Assembly: GCA_947646735.1 (NCBI GenBank)
Contig: CANTFK010000020.1
Coordinates: forward strand, 186,001 to 250,000
Direction of reading: 5' to 3'
Source of the DNA: Peronospora farinosa
Taxonomy: Eukaryota; Oomycota; Peronosporomycetes; Peronosporales; Peronosporaceae
DNA length: 64,000 bases
Below, in pieces: positions 29,997-41,225 of this stretch. Under the pieces are notes generated by a model. The model was not told where the DNA came from, made no database searches, and saw only the letters and a list, made by a program, of their open reading frames with translations. A program made the translations under genes and the position numbers. Each line of letters starts with the position of its first letter. Positions within the stretch are counted from its first letter, which is position 1.

Positions 29997-31130
29997 TCAC
30001 TTGTGGTTTGGTCGTTAGTACGACTGCACAAGAACTCATTGTGACAGAAAGTCACACTGTGGAGCAAGCTGCCGGCGGCTGTGCACAGGCAGCGCCGAAG
30101 GTCCACCACTCGAATAAGTCGAGTGGACCGGGACATGAATGCTCGCCTAGAGAGCAGCATTCACCGAAGAGTAAACCGGTTGCCCAGAAGCGGCAACAAG
30201 GTAATCCTAGATCAACTGGAGAGTTGATCGTAGAGGATCTCGCTGTGGTTGCGCCACCACAGCTAGAGGAAGTCTATGGAACAAGGTCCATCGAGCCTGC
30301 GGGAATAAGTCCCCAGTGCCATGAGGGAATAAGTAACCGAGACGTCCAACGTCTTGATTAATGACGGATCAAACGTAGGCGCTTATACGCTTGACCTGAT
30401 CGTGCCTCCGAAGTTAACTTCAGAGATAACTTATTTGCCTACGCTAGAACCTAAAGGTTCTTGCGTGATCTGCGTAGTGGCAAAGTCAAGCAGATCTGTG
30501 TACTCGTCGCGGAAGACGAGTACGTGACCGACATTCGGTCAGAAACAGTTTTTGCCAAGAACGAACGGGTTCTCAGCAGCTCATCAATGGACGAAATTGT
30601 CCTTGATGAGAAGACTCGGATTGAGCGATATACATCGCAATCCTGGGATTCACTGAAGTCATATCCTTTGTATAAGAATTTGGTCGAATTCAAGGATGTA
30701 TTCCCTGAATCCGTACCATGCGAGTTACCTGAGGGTAAAGGTACTCGACACGAGATCGACCTAGTTCCTGGCACAAAATATTGTGTCATGAAGCAGTGGC
30801 CACTGTCTCTGGAACAGGTCTAGGCGATCGACAAGTTCTTTGCCGAACGCCTAGCTGCGGACCATGTGAGGTAGTCAACTTCACCTCACAGCTTCTCGAC
30901 CTTCTGTGTGCGCAAGGCCACAGGAGGGTGGCGGATAGTACACGCGTTCAACAAGTTGAAAGCTGCAACGATACCGGCGCAAACGCCGATACCGAGAAAG
31001 GACGTAATCATAGATGGTATGTCTATGAGTACCATCTTTTCGTCCCTAGATCTGATGGATGTTTTCTATCAGATCCTAATGCGTGAACGGGACATCCCGT
31101 ATGCGGCAGTAGGAACCCCCAGTGGTAGAA
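29997..31130 (+). pseudogene. Remnant F linker and partial RT
   Basis: The linker continues to a helical pre-RT segment (30461 onward). The first RT blocks follow (GTKYCVMKQWP, ATGGWRIVHAFNKL, FSSLDLMDVFYQI), broken by frameshifts around 30800-30910. RT ends after AAVGTPSG; the catalytic YxDD block and everything downstream are missing. Confidence 0.75.
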
Positions 31131-31135
31131 GCTGA

Positions 31136-31289
31136 TGATTCTGCAAGAGATCAGTAATTGTCCAGCCATATTTTATACATAATTGCCTTTATCATTTGGT
31201 TGCACGCCATCTTTACCATCTTTATATCCATTCCTTCTGCCTCATTTTTGACGAGTCAAATTATTTAAAGTGTAGGGTATGACCGGTAA
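31136..31289. other. Junction between remnants F and E
   Basis: About 150 bp of AT-rich sequence with no recognisable coding. It marks the broken ends of two elements in opposite orientation. Confidence 0.4.
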
Positions 31290-31402
31290 TTCACTAGCGC
31301 TCCTGTAAACGCTTCCGAATGGTCTTCCTCTTCTTGATCCGTTCTCTCGTTAACGCTATTGACGCGGTGCAGTATTGGATGCAGGTGATGGAGAAGAAGC
31401 AA

Positions 31403-31480
31403 CCTCGATTAAAGGACATCTGAACGTTCTAATACGGATGTTACGTCCTGCGGCAATGCCGACTTTCTCAACGCATGCAC
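31403..31480 (+). pseudogene. Remnant of antisense ORF2 in element E
   Basis: In the plus-strand frame the segment reads GHLNVLIRMLRPAAMP, aligning without gaps to [16 protein letters not shown] of A/B (10 of 16 identical, the rest mostly conservative). Third codon positions differ at several sites with no amino-acid change (GGT/GGA, CTT/CTG, CTC/TTA, CCC/CCT, CCA/CCG). The sense pol reading over the same bases keeps only about 2 of 14 residues. Confidence 0.5.
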
Positions 31481-34431
31481 CTTCACAGTCACGTGGATCG
31501 AGTTCCGATAAGGCTTGAGCAAGACGACGTATAACACGGGGTGTGTGCGCGGTTGCACGTCTTGTTGATCGTATACAATAGGCCATTCTTGGCCACGACC
31601 GTAACGGGTCCGATGAAGCTTAGGCACAACTCCGTCATAAACACAGCAGGCTCTACTTTCGTAGGCAGGTTTTTAGCGCTTAGTAATACTTACTACCCGA
31701 ACTCATAATTTCCAATATAGTCTTCTTCCTTTAGCATCCTCTCGTTCCTTTTGTTTGTATTGTCGATCAGCCATCGCGTCGCGCACATATCATAAGACAT
31801 TAAAACTCATCGCAAGAAATCCATTACCTTTTTCTAAACAGTAAAGGTTCAGCAAGCCCATTGGCAACCTCTCTCCCATCAAGCCCTGGAACACCGAGTG
31901 GTAGCGTTTACAGGACGCGCGAGTGCGCGAAGTCGTTCACATAGAATGGATTGTAGTCGGTAGAGGCGTGCACGTAGTTATTGAGTGCAAACTCAACAAC
32001 AGGGAGCATAGAGCTCCAACGCTCAGGCGTTTCAGCACAAACGCTGCGTAGGATATCTTCAGCTACGCGATTAACGCGTTCGGTTTGTCCATGGGTCTGC
32101 TGATGATCCGCTGTGGACATGTCCAATCGGGTGCCTAGCACCTAGAAAACGGACTTCCAAAAATTACTCGTAAAACGAGGATCACGATCAGAAACAAATT
32201 GCCACAGGCAAGCCATGTTGGCGAAACACACGATCGATTGACAGATCCGCTGTACTTTCACCATCGATCGAGTCTAGCACAGCAACTAAGTGAGCCATCT
32301 TGCTCAAACGGTCAACAAAGACCACAATACCTGTATTGTCATGCGAATCGTTCGGTAGGCCAAACACAAAATCCATACTAATGGGCTCCCAACACCCAGT
32401 AGAAACAGGCAATCTAGCCAGAGGCGCCGTCATATGGGGTGAAAGTCTAACCGATTAACACGTTTCACACGCACGCACATATGTGCTCACCCATTTGTAC
32501 AGTTGGGCCAACAATATACCGAGCCATAGGTATTTTCACGACCCACATGACCACCATTGCGGTGTTATGCGGTTCAAAGAGCATACGATATTCGAGGTCT
32601 TTCGCATAAGGAACCACAATGCGCGGTGAATCCTCCGCATCAGTACAATAATACAACAGACCCTGCTCGATAGAATATCGATGAAGACTAATATGCAATC
32701 GTGCCGACAATTTAGTGTTCAGCTTCCAAAACCCCTTTACTGCAAAGAAAACGCGACAGATATACGCAGTACTCATTTTAAGCGTATACAGCATAAAAAG
32801 ATACGTGATGACGGCGACAATGTCGTGATATAAGCAAGATCATAGTCTGGTTTGCGTAACAACGAATTAGCCAAAGCTTTTGGTTGCCTCGATATACTTC
32901 ACATCGAAGTTATATTCAGCAAAGTGTAAAAGCCAGCGGCCCATCCTCTACGAATGAAAAGGCGACCGAGTCGCAGTGCTTCAAGACGCATTATCCTTAT
33001 AGATACCAAAAGACATAGAGCCAAACGGATGGAATCTGTATTTGACTAGAGTATACTTCATTGCAAGTAGCTTCTTGTCATAGACTGGGTAGTTCTTCGA
33101 CAATTCCAGCTGTCGAGACTCAAAAGCGATCACACGCTCATGTTCTTCATTATATGTTAGTAACAGAGCACTGCCAATGGCAAAATCCAACGCGTCACAA
33201 ATGACACAAATGGTCGATCAGGATCTGTTAAAGCAAGAGTCGGGGTATGAAGAAGGCTTAATTTTATCGCTTGAAAAGCATTCTCGTGTTCGTCATGCCG
33301 ACACCATTCACATCCTTTTTTAGGAGACTGGATAATGGTCGAGTCGTATCAGCGTCATTTCTCTGTACTTATGCAAGTAATTACCAAGGCCAAGCCACTT
33401 CCGCAAGTCCTTTTTGGAATGTGGAAAGGACCAATCTACTATGCTTTTGACCTTAAAGGGATCCACTATGAGCCCTCGCCTCCCATTAAAGCTCCTCAAA
33501 TAGGGACTCTCTTCAGCATCAAAGATGCACTTAAATGCATTAGCATATAGCTTGCTATTGCGCATGCACTCGAACACTACTCTTCAATGAGCAATGTGAA
33601 TATCAGTATCAGACCGCGCCTACTATGCACAAAAACGTCATCGAAATAAGCCTGCGAAAGGCTGCGCATAGCTTCGATGGGATCGAAACAATTGCGTTAC
33701 GAAACGTCAAAATGTAGCCAGAGCGTGCGACAGCCTTTAGGACATATCCTACCACTCCAAAGCATACCGTTAGGAGTACTAACCGCTGTGAACGGAACAT
33801 TGCTTGCTCGCATGAGCAGTTGGTAGTAACTACCCATCGACCAAGTCGAGTGCGCTGCACATGATGCAACCCACCATATTATTCGGAAAAATATCTCTCT
33901 TAAAAGATAAGTGTCTATGCAGGAATAGTGGCCGCATTAATCTTATTGTAAGCATTAAATATACTTCACTCACCATTCGGTTTCTTGTACAGAAGGTAGG
34001 CATAAATTTTTGATCTCACACACCATAATTTCCGCGAGCCTTTGCACGGAATAGCTTCAATGGCGTCACATTGTTTTTTTGGCAGATGCCACTGCCGTGT
34101 AGAGCATTTATTGGTTCAGGAACCAGATATGTTCATTACGTACAGGTAGAACTAGCGGTGGATTATGACACACCACGTATTATAGTTGCCTAACCAAAAA
34201 GATAGTATGGATACGAAGGTTACTTTCAGATAGAGGATTCACTGCGTGCAATAATCGCCGCTTTCGTATCTTCAACGTTTGCCTTATCTACAAGCAAGGA
34301 TGAGTTCGACTCAAGATATGATCGGATAACCACCATATCGTACAGATCATCAGCCTTCAAGGCTTCGAAAGACCCATCCACAGACATTTTGTATAGCTCT
34401 AGCAGAGCGCGGTGGAGACAGAGCTCCCACA

Positions 34432-34640
34432 TCTAGAGGGGGGGGGGGTACATCATCCTCTTGTGCTAGCGACGTTCCAGTCTCGAGAAGGGGCTCGGCG
34501 CAAGAAGTCAGGGCTGGGAGATCGTTTATTGGCACAGAGCGCGGGCTTCAGAGCTTCAGACGCAGCAGTATGCCGTGGTGGCAGCGAACGCGGAGGATAG
34601 TGTAATCTTCACAAAGCGCGAATAATGATGCTTCGTCGAG
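34432..34640. other. Foreign-looking insert inside element E
   Basis: A G-rich stretch with a run of G at about 34439-34449 and no similarity to A/B separates the pre-RT leader segments of E. It may be an insertion or filler sequence. The part near 34600-34650 (cacaaagcgcgaa, ggcagta) resembles element D gag around 41515-41575, so at least some is D-related. Confidence 0.4.
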
Positions 34641-35088
34641 GGACTTTGGCTCATCACATGTGAGGCAGTATACCAAATATTCCCCATATATTTTTCTGTG
34701 TTCTTGACACCGTTACTCCCTCTTCCAACCATCTCGCATGTCTTATTGGACGGCATTATGGTCAACATCGCCATCAACAACACCTGTCACCATATTGACA
34801 ATAATATACAGTTAATTGCTGACACGACCACGTGATAAAACAGAGGCTTTACGTCTCGCAGCAGCTGTTCGGCGATGCTTCCGTCGCATTGACGAAACCG
34901 TGCTTGTTGAAGTATTTGGGCTAATATCATCCCCAAGGTCAATAGATTCCTCAACCTTATCTTGCTTTTACAAGAATTGATGTCATTACCGACATCCCGT
35001 GAGTTTGTTATTACAATCAACGTCACTCAGTGGGTTACATGTGCCACTCCACGCATCACTCAGGTGTGACCCTTGACCCGGCTCTAGG

Positions 35089-35406
35089 TGTAACGGGCTA
35101 AGGACCCGTTACCGTCTTACACTAAAAGGGCGTTGAGGAAGCGCTCTTAATTAACTCGTAAATATAACTCTTTTTTATTTTTGTTTTGTTTTAACTCGCA
35201 GTAAGTGCGAATATGTTCCCTAGCTCATGGGAACCACTCAATATGGAAGTCAATTTTTTATTGGCTAATTATTGGGTCTGGCACCCCAATAATAAACCAA
35301 TAATAAAATGACGCGCAGTATCCGCTAATCGGATACTGCCCTATGCCTACTTCTGTAATTATGTATTATTCCTATAACTACTCATGTAATAGGTTGCCCC
35401 ATTACA
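35089..35406 (-). repeat. Element D 3' LTR
   Basis: 318 bp. On the plus strand it starts TGTAACGGGC and ends CCCCATTACA; a hairpin-forming pair (GTAACGGG and CCCGTTAC) lies at the U5 end. The purine tract next to it is the complement of the C-rich run at 35411-35420. Confidence 0.88.
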
Positions 35407-35689
35407 TCACCCCCCCCCTCTCTAAGTTGTGCTTACTACAACGTAAGCACATAATATAAAATTGATTCTTTACACCAAAAATGCAGCGACAAAACCTCGA
35501 AACTGCTCAGTGATACACAACTGAGCAGCATGACCCTGGCCGCGCGCGCAAGGATGTATCGGACGACATCAACCGTACGACCTGCAGGGAGCAGACACCG
35601 CGAGTCACGGACGCACACTTGATCCCGTGGACGCTATGCCGTTATAACGGCGCTAATCATCCAGAATTGAGATATTATAACGAAATTCT

Positions 35690-36079
35690 TCATTCGCTAT
35701 CATTCCGGTGGTGCAGTGGTTTACCACTGAGTTCTTGATCGTGATGTCGCTGGTTCGATCCCCACGTGCGCCAAATTTGATTCGCTATGGGTCGCAAATG
35801 CCATCCAAGCTTCCTCGAGCCCTCATAATAAATCTCGGAATCGCTCGGGGACTCGTCGTTAAATTTCTGTTGCTCGCGAGCATCACGGCTCGCGAGATTG
35901 GGGATGGAACCGGCAGCGTCGGTCGCGATCACCGTCTTTCTACGCGACTCATAATCCTCGACTACGTCTGGTACATCGTGGGACAGCGTACTCGATGGCT
36001 CCCATGTATCGTCCGCCGGGGAATATCCCAACCAGCGAACCCTGTAATGTTTCTCGACATGGTTCTTCATGGACGTCAA
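35690..36079 (-). CDS. Element D chromodomain
   Basis: C-terminal pol frame with a chromodomain (HYRVRWLGYSPADDTWEP, then PDVVEDYE). The tail of the frame runs through the antisense of the tRNA-like sequence, which suggests that sequence was acquired at the pol end. The frame is not continuous with the integrase frame. Confidence 0.75.
   Translation of the reverse strand: MTSMKNHVEKHYRVRWLGYSPADDTWEPSSTLSHDVPDVVEDYESRRKTVIATDAAGSIPNLASRDAREQQKFNDESPSDSEIYYEGSRKLGWHLRPIANQIWRTWGSNQRHHDQELSGKPLHHRNDSE
35702..35773 (+). ncRNA. tRNA-like sequence with A and B boxes
   Basis: A 72-nt stretch has a perfect RNA polymerase III A box (TGGTGCAGTGG at 35709) and B box (GGTTCGATCCC at about 35752) at tRNA spacing. 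It ends in a tRNA-like 3' terminus (CCCCACGTGCGCCA). The D arm can fold (CAGTGG, TTTA, CCACTG), but the acceptor stem and anticodon stem do not pair and the T stem has two mismatches. It is best seen as a tRNA pseudogene or the head of a tRNA-derived SINE. It overlaps the end of the element D chromodomain frame on the other strand. Confidence 0.45.
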
Positions 36080-36561
36080 GTCATTACTCGGCGCCTGGGG
36101 CTTGTGATCCTCGTGATCGACAATTAGGTCGACAATCCAGCGTCGCGCACCCGATGCATAAACTAAGGGAGGAGGAGCATCACGACGGAAGACCTCTGGC
36201 GATGAGCACCAATTCTCGCAATCGGGCGCCTGTACAGTCGAATGACGAGCTGCACCTACGTCGCGCTGAAGCCGAGGGGTCGAAGAATGCCCTACTTGTT
36301 GCTCGCGAGATGGCTGAGAGAGCTCAAGATCGTGCGGATGTTGCGACTGAGGCTGCCGAGCGGACTCGACTTGAGCAGCTATTACTTGTTGAGAACCAAC
36401 GTCAACTTGAGACGACTGCGTTCGGAGGGCCCAGCAGATTGAGTCTGCACGCGTTCGGGCAGGACTTGGTCCCAGTCGTCGTCAACGTCGTCGTCCAGGG
36501 ATGTCGAATTTTGAGCCGGCACAGAAGAACGGGGAAGATTCGAAGGGAGATCCGCCGGTAG
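35995..36561 (+). CDS. Antisense coiled-coil ORF of element D
   Basis: A plus-strand frame of 188 codons opposite the pol linker between the SH3-like segment and the chromodomain. The stretch at about 36240-36430 is strongly helical (LHLRRAEAEGSK, then VAREMAERAQDRADVA, LEQLLLVENQRQLE). The position matches antisense ORF2 of A/B. An S/Q/P-rich sense linker could by chance give an Ala/Glu/Arg/Leu-rich antisense frame, so this is tentative. Confidence 0.35.
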   Translation: MAPMYRPPGNIPTSEPCNVSRHGSSWTSSHYSAPGACDPRDRQLGRQSSVAHPMHKLREEEHHDGRPLAMSTNSRNRAPVQSNDELHLRRAEAEGSKNALLVAREMAERAQDRADVATEAAERTRLEQLLLVENQRQLETTAFGGPSRLSLHAFGQDLVPVVVNVVVQGCRILSRHRRTGKIRREIRR

Positions 36562-38010
36562 GTAAGCCTTGAGGCTCCCAACGTAGAAATTCGGGTGCAA
36601 ACGCATAGATGTAGGTATGTCTAGCGTGGTGCATAGATGCCGGTATGTCTAGCCTTGAAGCGCCCGACGTAGAAAGTCGGGTGCACACGCATAGATGTAG
36701 GTATGTCTAGCGTGGTAGCGTCACCATGCACCTTAACAACCCGAAATGGGCCAATATATCTTGGCGCTAAATTATTATCGCCCAAAGTCGTCACTGAGGT
36801 GTTCGGTAATCCACTTGTTGATAGCAATACTCTGTCACCTTCTCGAAATATCAACATATTCTTCGACCTCTTCTGTCTGCATTCTCCTTTTGCTTATCGA
36901 CTGCCTCTTGTAATGATCACGCACAAAACGCGTAATTCCTTGTCGTAATAATAGAAATTCGGTTACTGAAGCCGAACTTACAGGCGACGTTTTCTCTTTT
37001 GGGGTAAAATTAGCAACGGGAGACGCGATGGAAAGCATCGCGTCAGGAGTCGATATGCCGTTGGCCACAAAATTACCAGCATTTGGTGCATCGGCAGCAA
37101 CATCATTCGCATCGTAATCAATCGTCAATAGTTTCAGCGCAATTCCATCCGTAGATACTCCCCCACCAAGCTTGGAGACAGGGTGCTCTGAAGCTGAGAG
37201 AGCAAGCAGCGCCGGAACGCGAGGATGCCTTGCGTTGTTAATGAAAAAAGGCGCTAACCCGGTTGACGCATGGACAGCTTTGTTGATTGCAAACTCTGCA
37301 AGTGGAAGGAACGAACTCCATGACGAGAACGATGTTGCATAACTGCGCAAGACATCTTCGAGCACTCTGTTCACACGTTCCGTTTGCACATCCGTGCCGC
37401 CGTATACATAAGCAACCGCGTTCCTAATAACTGGAATAACTCGGCCTAGAAAGCCGAAGTGAAACGCGGGTCACGGTCCGAAACAATAGATTCTGGCAAG
37501 CCGTGATGCCTAACGATAAGATCAATGGAGATCTTTGCTGTCGTCTCCGCCGTAATGTTGGCGGAGACTGGAGCAAAATGCAACATTTTGCTGATTCGAT
37601 CCACTAGAACCAATACGCCCGTGCGTTTCTGTTCATCCGGTGGAAGTCCCAAAAAGATAATACCATGCTGACCGAGAGCCAGGCTTCCGTAGCAATCGGA
37701 AGAGGACGCAATGGAGCTTGTGAAGACGGCGCGGGCTTCACACGCTGACAGGTTTCACAGGAGCGCGCCTAAATCTGGATGTACTTATACATTCGCAGCC
37801 AAAAAATTACGCGAGAATAGCCACAAACGTCTTTTCGCGACCCAGGTGTCCGCCAGCTGGGCTGTCGTGAAATTCATGAACCAATCGGGCTCGAAGGTTG
37901 TCATCAGCAGGGATGACGACACGCGGGGAATCAAAGACGTCCATCGTGTACGTCAGCAACGAACCGTCAAGCGCGTAACGCTTGATGTTGTCGCGTGTTG
38001 GTTTCGTCAA
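36382..38010 (-). pseudogene. Element D integrase and SH3-like segment (frame-broken)
   Basis: Pieces in three frames. The zinc-binding domain ([18 protein letters not shown]) lies within 37807-38010. The core start ([25 protein letters not shown]) is at 37446-37652. The core end ([14 protein letters not shown]) is at 36835-37389. The SH3-like HPTFYVGRFK and HPNFYVGSLK segments (36621-36857 and 36382-36606) appear as a local duplication. Integrase would insert element DNA; here it is broken. Confidence 0.8.
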
Positions 38011-38257
38011 CTTCGCGAGTAATTTTTCGCTCGGGTCCCTGAGATAGCTGATGATTCCTGCATAGAAGGAATCATTCGCGTAGGATTCAGCGATCTGAGC
38101 TCGGATCGACAGCAGGGGGGGTCGAAATCATCGCATTGAGCCCCAGCTCACTACAACACGCACAGATATCTTCGTCGTCATCAACATTCTCCATTTGATG
38201 ACCCATGTCGGCCGAGGATCGTAATCAGGACGACGAGAAAGCGCTTCAGCGAGAATG

Positions 38258-38761
38258 TCATTCTTGCAAGGCTTGTAATGCCACAAAATTATACTCGACA
38301 AAAATGACAACCACCGTGCCATACGCTGGGAAAAGTGAGGACTCTTGACGGCGGTACGCAATGATGCGTGATCCTGTGTATATAGAAAACATCTTTTCGC
38401 CGAGCAAATATACTCTAAACTTGATTAGCGCGTAATGCATAGCCAAACGTTCCTTGTCGTGTACCGGATAATTTTTCTCGGCAGGTTTCATCTGTCGTGA
38501 TTGAAAACTCACGACGTGCTCTCGACCCTCGTCATCAAATTGCATGAGGGCACATCCTATAGCGAAATTGCTCGCGTCACATACGACGTGGAATGGCTTG
38601 GAGTCATCAGGTAGCATCATCACCGGTGCCTCGGACAAGCTCTTCTTTACGGAGTCGAAGGCAGATTGATGTTCTGCCGTCCATAGCCATGCTGCGTCTT
38701 TCTTGAGCAAAGTCGATAATGGCTGAATTAGCTCAGCACAGTTCTTCGTATACTTATGCAA
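38258..38761 (-). pseudogene. Element D RNase H
   Basis: RNase H domain with HVVCDASNFAIGCALMQ and the conserved NYPVHDKERLAMHYALIKF block. A frameshift follows near 38380, where the YTDHASLR block is damaged. Confidence 0.8.
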
Positions 38762-38893
38762 GTAATTCGCCAGACCGAGTTATTGACGTAATTCAGTTTG
38801 GTTCCTGGGCGTTGACCAGGAATAGATGGATGAGATCTTCTCAGGATCAGCGCGGACACCTTCCTTGATGACGTAGCAACCGAGTACTGGAAT

Positions 38894-39480
38894 CTAGGGA
38901 CCACAAAATACACATTTCTTCAAATTTGCATACAATTTATTCTCGAGCATAGCTTGACACACCTGCTTCAAGTGTCGAAGGTGTACCTCCGTAGCGCTGA
39001 GTTTTTGCTCAGCGCGGATGTGAACAAAAATGTCATCAAAGTAGCTCGGTCCAAAGTCGCGAAGTGGACGTAGTATTTGTGTCTCCATCCGATTGAGCGT
39101 AGCTGGAGCTTTCTTAAGACCTTGTGGCATGACTAACCACTCCCAAAGCATCCCTCTTGAGATGCTGACCGCAGTGGACGGAATGTCACTGTCCCTCATT
39201 AGGATCTGATTGAAACCGTCTGTCAGATCTAAGGCGCTGTAGATCTCGCTCCACGACATGATATTCAATACCATGTCTTTTCGAGGGGTAGGCGTTTTAG
39301 CCGGGATCGTGGCGTCATTCAGCTTGTTGAAGGCGTGCACAATACGCCAACCGCCGGTGGCTTTCTTCACACCGAATGACGGGCTCGAATGTCGCGAGAT
39401 ACTCTGCCGGCCTTGCGGCGACCCTCGAAAAATTCATCAATAGCGATGACTTGGTCGCGCGGTAACGACCACTGTCGTGT
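38894..39480 (-). pseudogene. Element D reverse transcriptase
   Basis: RT palm blocks ATGGWRIVHAFNKLN, YSALDLTDGFNQI, MPQGLKKAP and the catalytic SYFDDIFVH. There are frame breaks upstream (about 39380) and downstream (about 38890). Confidence 0.85.
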
Positions 39481-39509
39481 CACGCAATATTCCGATCCTG
39501 GCACGAGAT

Positions 39510-40013
39510 CTATCTCGTGCCGCACACCACGATCCGCCGGAAGCTCAGCTGGAATTTTCTCCGGGAAGATATTGGCGTACTTACGGGCGATATTGTATAC
39601 AGGGTTGCCCGAAGCTCGAAGAGCATCCCAGATTGTGCTGCAAAGCGTTCTTCGCGCGCTGATTTAGGCTCGGCGCTCTTCGGGCGAGCCTTCAGAACTT
39701 CTTCACTGCCTGCTTCGGTGGCTGAAACGATGCACACTTGCTCGATGTCGCCGGCCTTGAGGTCATGAAGGAAGTCTTTCCATGAAAGGTCTGACAGAGA
39801 TGTGATCTCTGCAGCAGTGCACGGTGGTCCTGCTACCTCAATGAAGCGGCCACGATGTGAGGATCCCTCCACATATTCAAGCACGCATACGGATTCCGTC
39901 ACTACGGAATCAAATGCATCAGCATGTTGACGTAAATGTCGTCGTCTTGGTGATCGGCGTGCTCCTTTCATGCGTTTTCTCTTGCGTCTCGAGCCCCTGC
40001 TCGAGGCTATCAC
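39510..40013 (-). CDS. Element D pre-RT leader
   Basis: A 167-codon frame between the repeat linker and RT. It begins with a very basic stretch (SRRKRKRMKG, ARRSPRRR) like the Arg-rich leader of A/B RT. A helical segment follows (LSWKDFLHDLKAGDIEQV) equivalent to [11 protein letters not shown] of A/B. Function is unknown; it probably belongs to the pol linker. Confidence 0.6.
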   Translation of the reverse strand: MIASSRGSRRKRKRMKGARRSPRRRHLRQHADAFDSVVTESVCVLEYVEGSSHRGRFIEVAGPPCTAAEITSLSDLSWKDFLHDLKAGDIEQVCIVSATEAGSEEVLKARPKSAEPKSAREERFAAQSGMLFELRATLYTISPVSTPISSRRKFQLSFRRIVVCGTR

Positions 40014-40251
40014 AAGAGGATGATGTATCTCTCTCTAAACGTGGGAGCTGTTTCTCCACCACGTCGGTCTCATGCGGATCCATAGTCCGCACATTCTCGT
40101 CAATTAAAGGCGGGAGCTCGTCTTCGACCGCTCAAGCAACAACTGGTTGCTTGAGCGAAAAACGCCACCTTTGTATTGATCGCGTCTTCTGTACTGCCGA
40201 TACAGTGCTGGTTCGTGATCAAGTGGCCGTCGCAACCAAGCAGACTTGTTT

Positions 40252-40610
40252 GCGGGAGCCCCTGCTCGACCGCCTCGATATTAATCGGGAGCCTCTCACC
40301 GTCCGATGTACTTGTATGCGGGAGCCCCTGCTCGACCGGCTCGACATTAATCGGGAGCCGCTGCTCGTGTATGCGGGAGCCCCTGCTCGACCGGCTCGAA
40401 ATTGATCGGGAGCCTCTGCTTGCCCGATGTGCTTGTATGCGGGAGCTCCTGCTCGACCGCCTCGTTGAGAATCGGGAACCCCTGTTCGACCGATGTCTGT
40501 GTGTGCGGGAACCGCTGTTCGACCGCCTCGTTGTGAATCGGTAACCCCTGTTCGACCGATGTCTGTGTATGCGGTAACCGCTGTTCATCCGCTTCGTTCT
40601 GTGGCTCCGT
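40252..40610 (-). repeat. 66-bp tandem repeat array in element D linker
   Basis: Copies of gcgggagcccctgctcgacc start at 40252, 40318, 40373, 40439, 40505 and 40571. Spacing is 66 bp except for one 55-bp step. On the minus strand each codes about 22 residues (VEQGLPHTQTS-like). Confidence 0.88.
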
Positions 40611-41225
40611 CAGTGTAACGGAACATACTGCGCACAGAGGGCCATCGCTCTCTCTGTGTTGACTACTAGTCGTGGCGAGTTCATTCATGACCCTGACGTG
40701 AGGCCAATCGGATGAAGCGACCAACAAATAAGTAAACACTTCACTGACGTCATAATTGCTTCGTCGTTTGACGGACCTAGATAGCCAATCTATCTTCGGC
40801 TGATACCGTGACAGCCACGGTATCTTAAGTATGCAATCAAATGCATAGTTCATCTCGTACATCAAAAATTCGTCGTTGCTCTGGAAACCGTCGAAAGTGT
40901 ACAGTAAAACCACTGTTTTACGCGGGACACCTTTTGATTGTACATCGGCAAGTTTGACAACGATGTCACCTGGACCTTCTCTAACTGTGACAGTCGACGG
41001 GAGAAGGGACAAACAGGATGCACGAAAGAAGTTATTGGAAGCGCCAGAATCCAACAACGCTCGGAGTGGTCGATTCACTCCAGAGGCGATGAGACTGATA
41101 ATAATCAGTTTCGAGTCATCGCGCATGGTGGTGGCATTGAAGTGGGTATGAATCACTTTGGGGCTAGGAGCCCGAGCTGCCACCTGAGTACTCGGGGCTC
41201 CATTTCTGCCAGTAGGGCGCCCCAC
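40347..41225 (-). CDS. Element D protease and repeat linker
   Basis: Retropepsin with LLDSGASNNFFRAS and a normal ILKIPWLSRYQPKIDW end, showing the residues that A/B have lost. The frame continues into the 22-residue tandem repeats of alternating VEQGLPHTQTS and VEQGLPIHNEA types. It is open for 292 codons. Confidence 0.8.
   Translation of the reverse strand: MGRPTGRNGAPSTQVAARAPSPKVIHTHFNATTMRDDSKLIIISLIASGVNRPLRALLDSGASNNFFRASCLSLLPSTVTVREGPGDIVVKLADVQSKGVPRKTVVLLYTFDGFQSNDEFLMYEMNYAFDCILKIPWLSRYQPKIDWLSRSVKRRSNYDVSEVFTYLLVASSDWPHVRVMNELATTSSQHRESDGPLCAVCSVTLTEPQNEADEQRLPHTQTSVEQGLPIHNEAVEQRFPHTQTSVEQGFPILNEAVEQELPHTSTSGKQRLPINFEPVEQGLPHTRAAAPD

Larger units (their letters stand above)
28385..31130 (+). 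mobile_element. Gypsy remnant F (plus strand, truncated in RT)
   Basis: Decayed gag, protease, linker and the first RT blocks in order, with no LTR on either side. RT stops after the VGTPSG block at about 31125, where the sequence changes. Frameshifts and stops are scattered through it. Its gag, protease and linker are clearly different from those of A/B and D, so it is a separate family. Confidence 0.8.
31290..35088 (-). mobile_element. Element E, left part: decayed relative of A/B
   Basis: Minus-strand pol remnants match the A/B family block by block. They include the SH3-like VLYVVLLKPYR near 31530, integrase (31908-32141 and 32188-32433) and the zinc-binding region (32465-32794). RNase H (32981-33190), RT (33320-33870) and the pre-RT leader (34226-34432 and 34787-35026) follow. 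Many stops and indels are present. At three points where A and B are out of frame, E still shows the undisrupted reading (near 32600 and 34925 most clearly). The element is interrupted at 35088 by element D and resumes at 42605. Confidence 0.85.
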
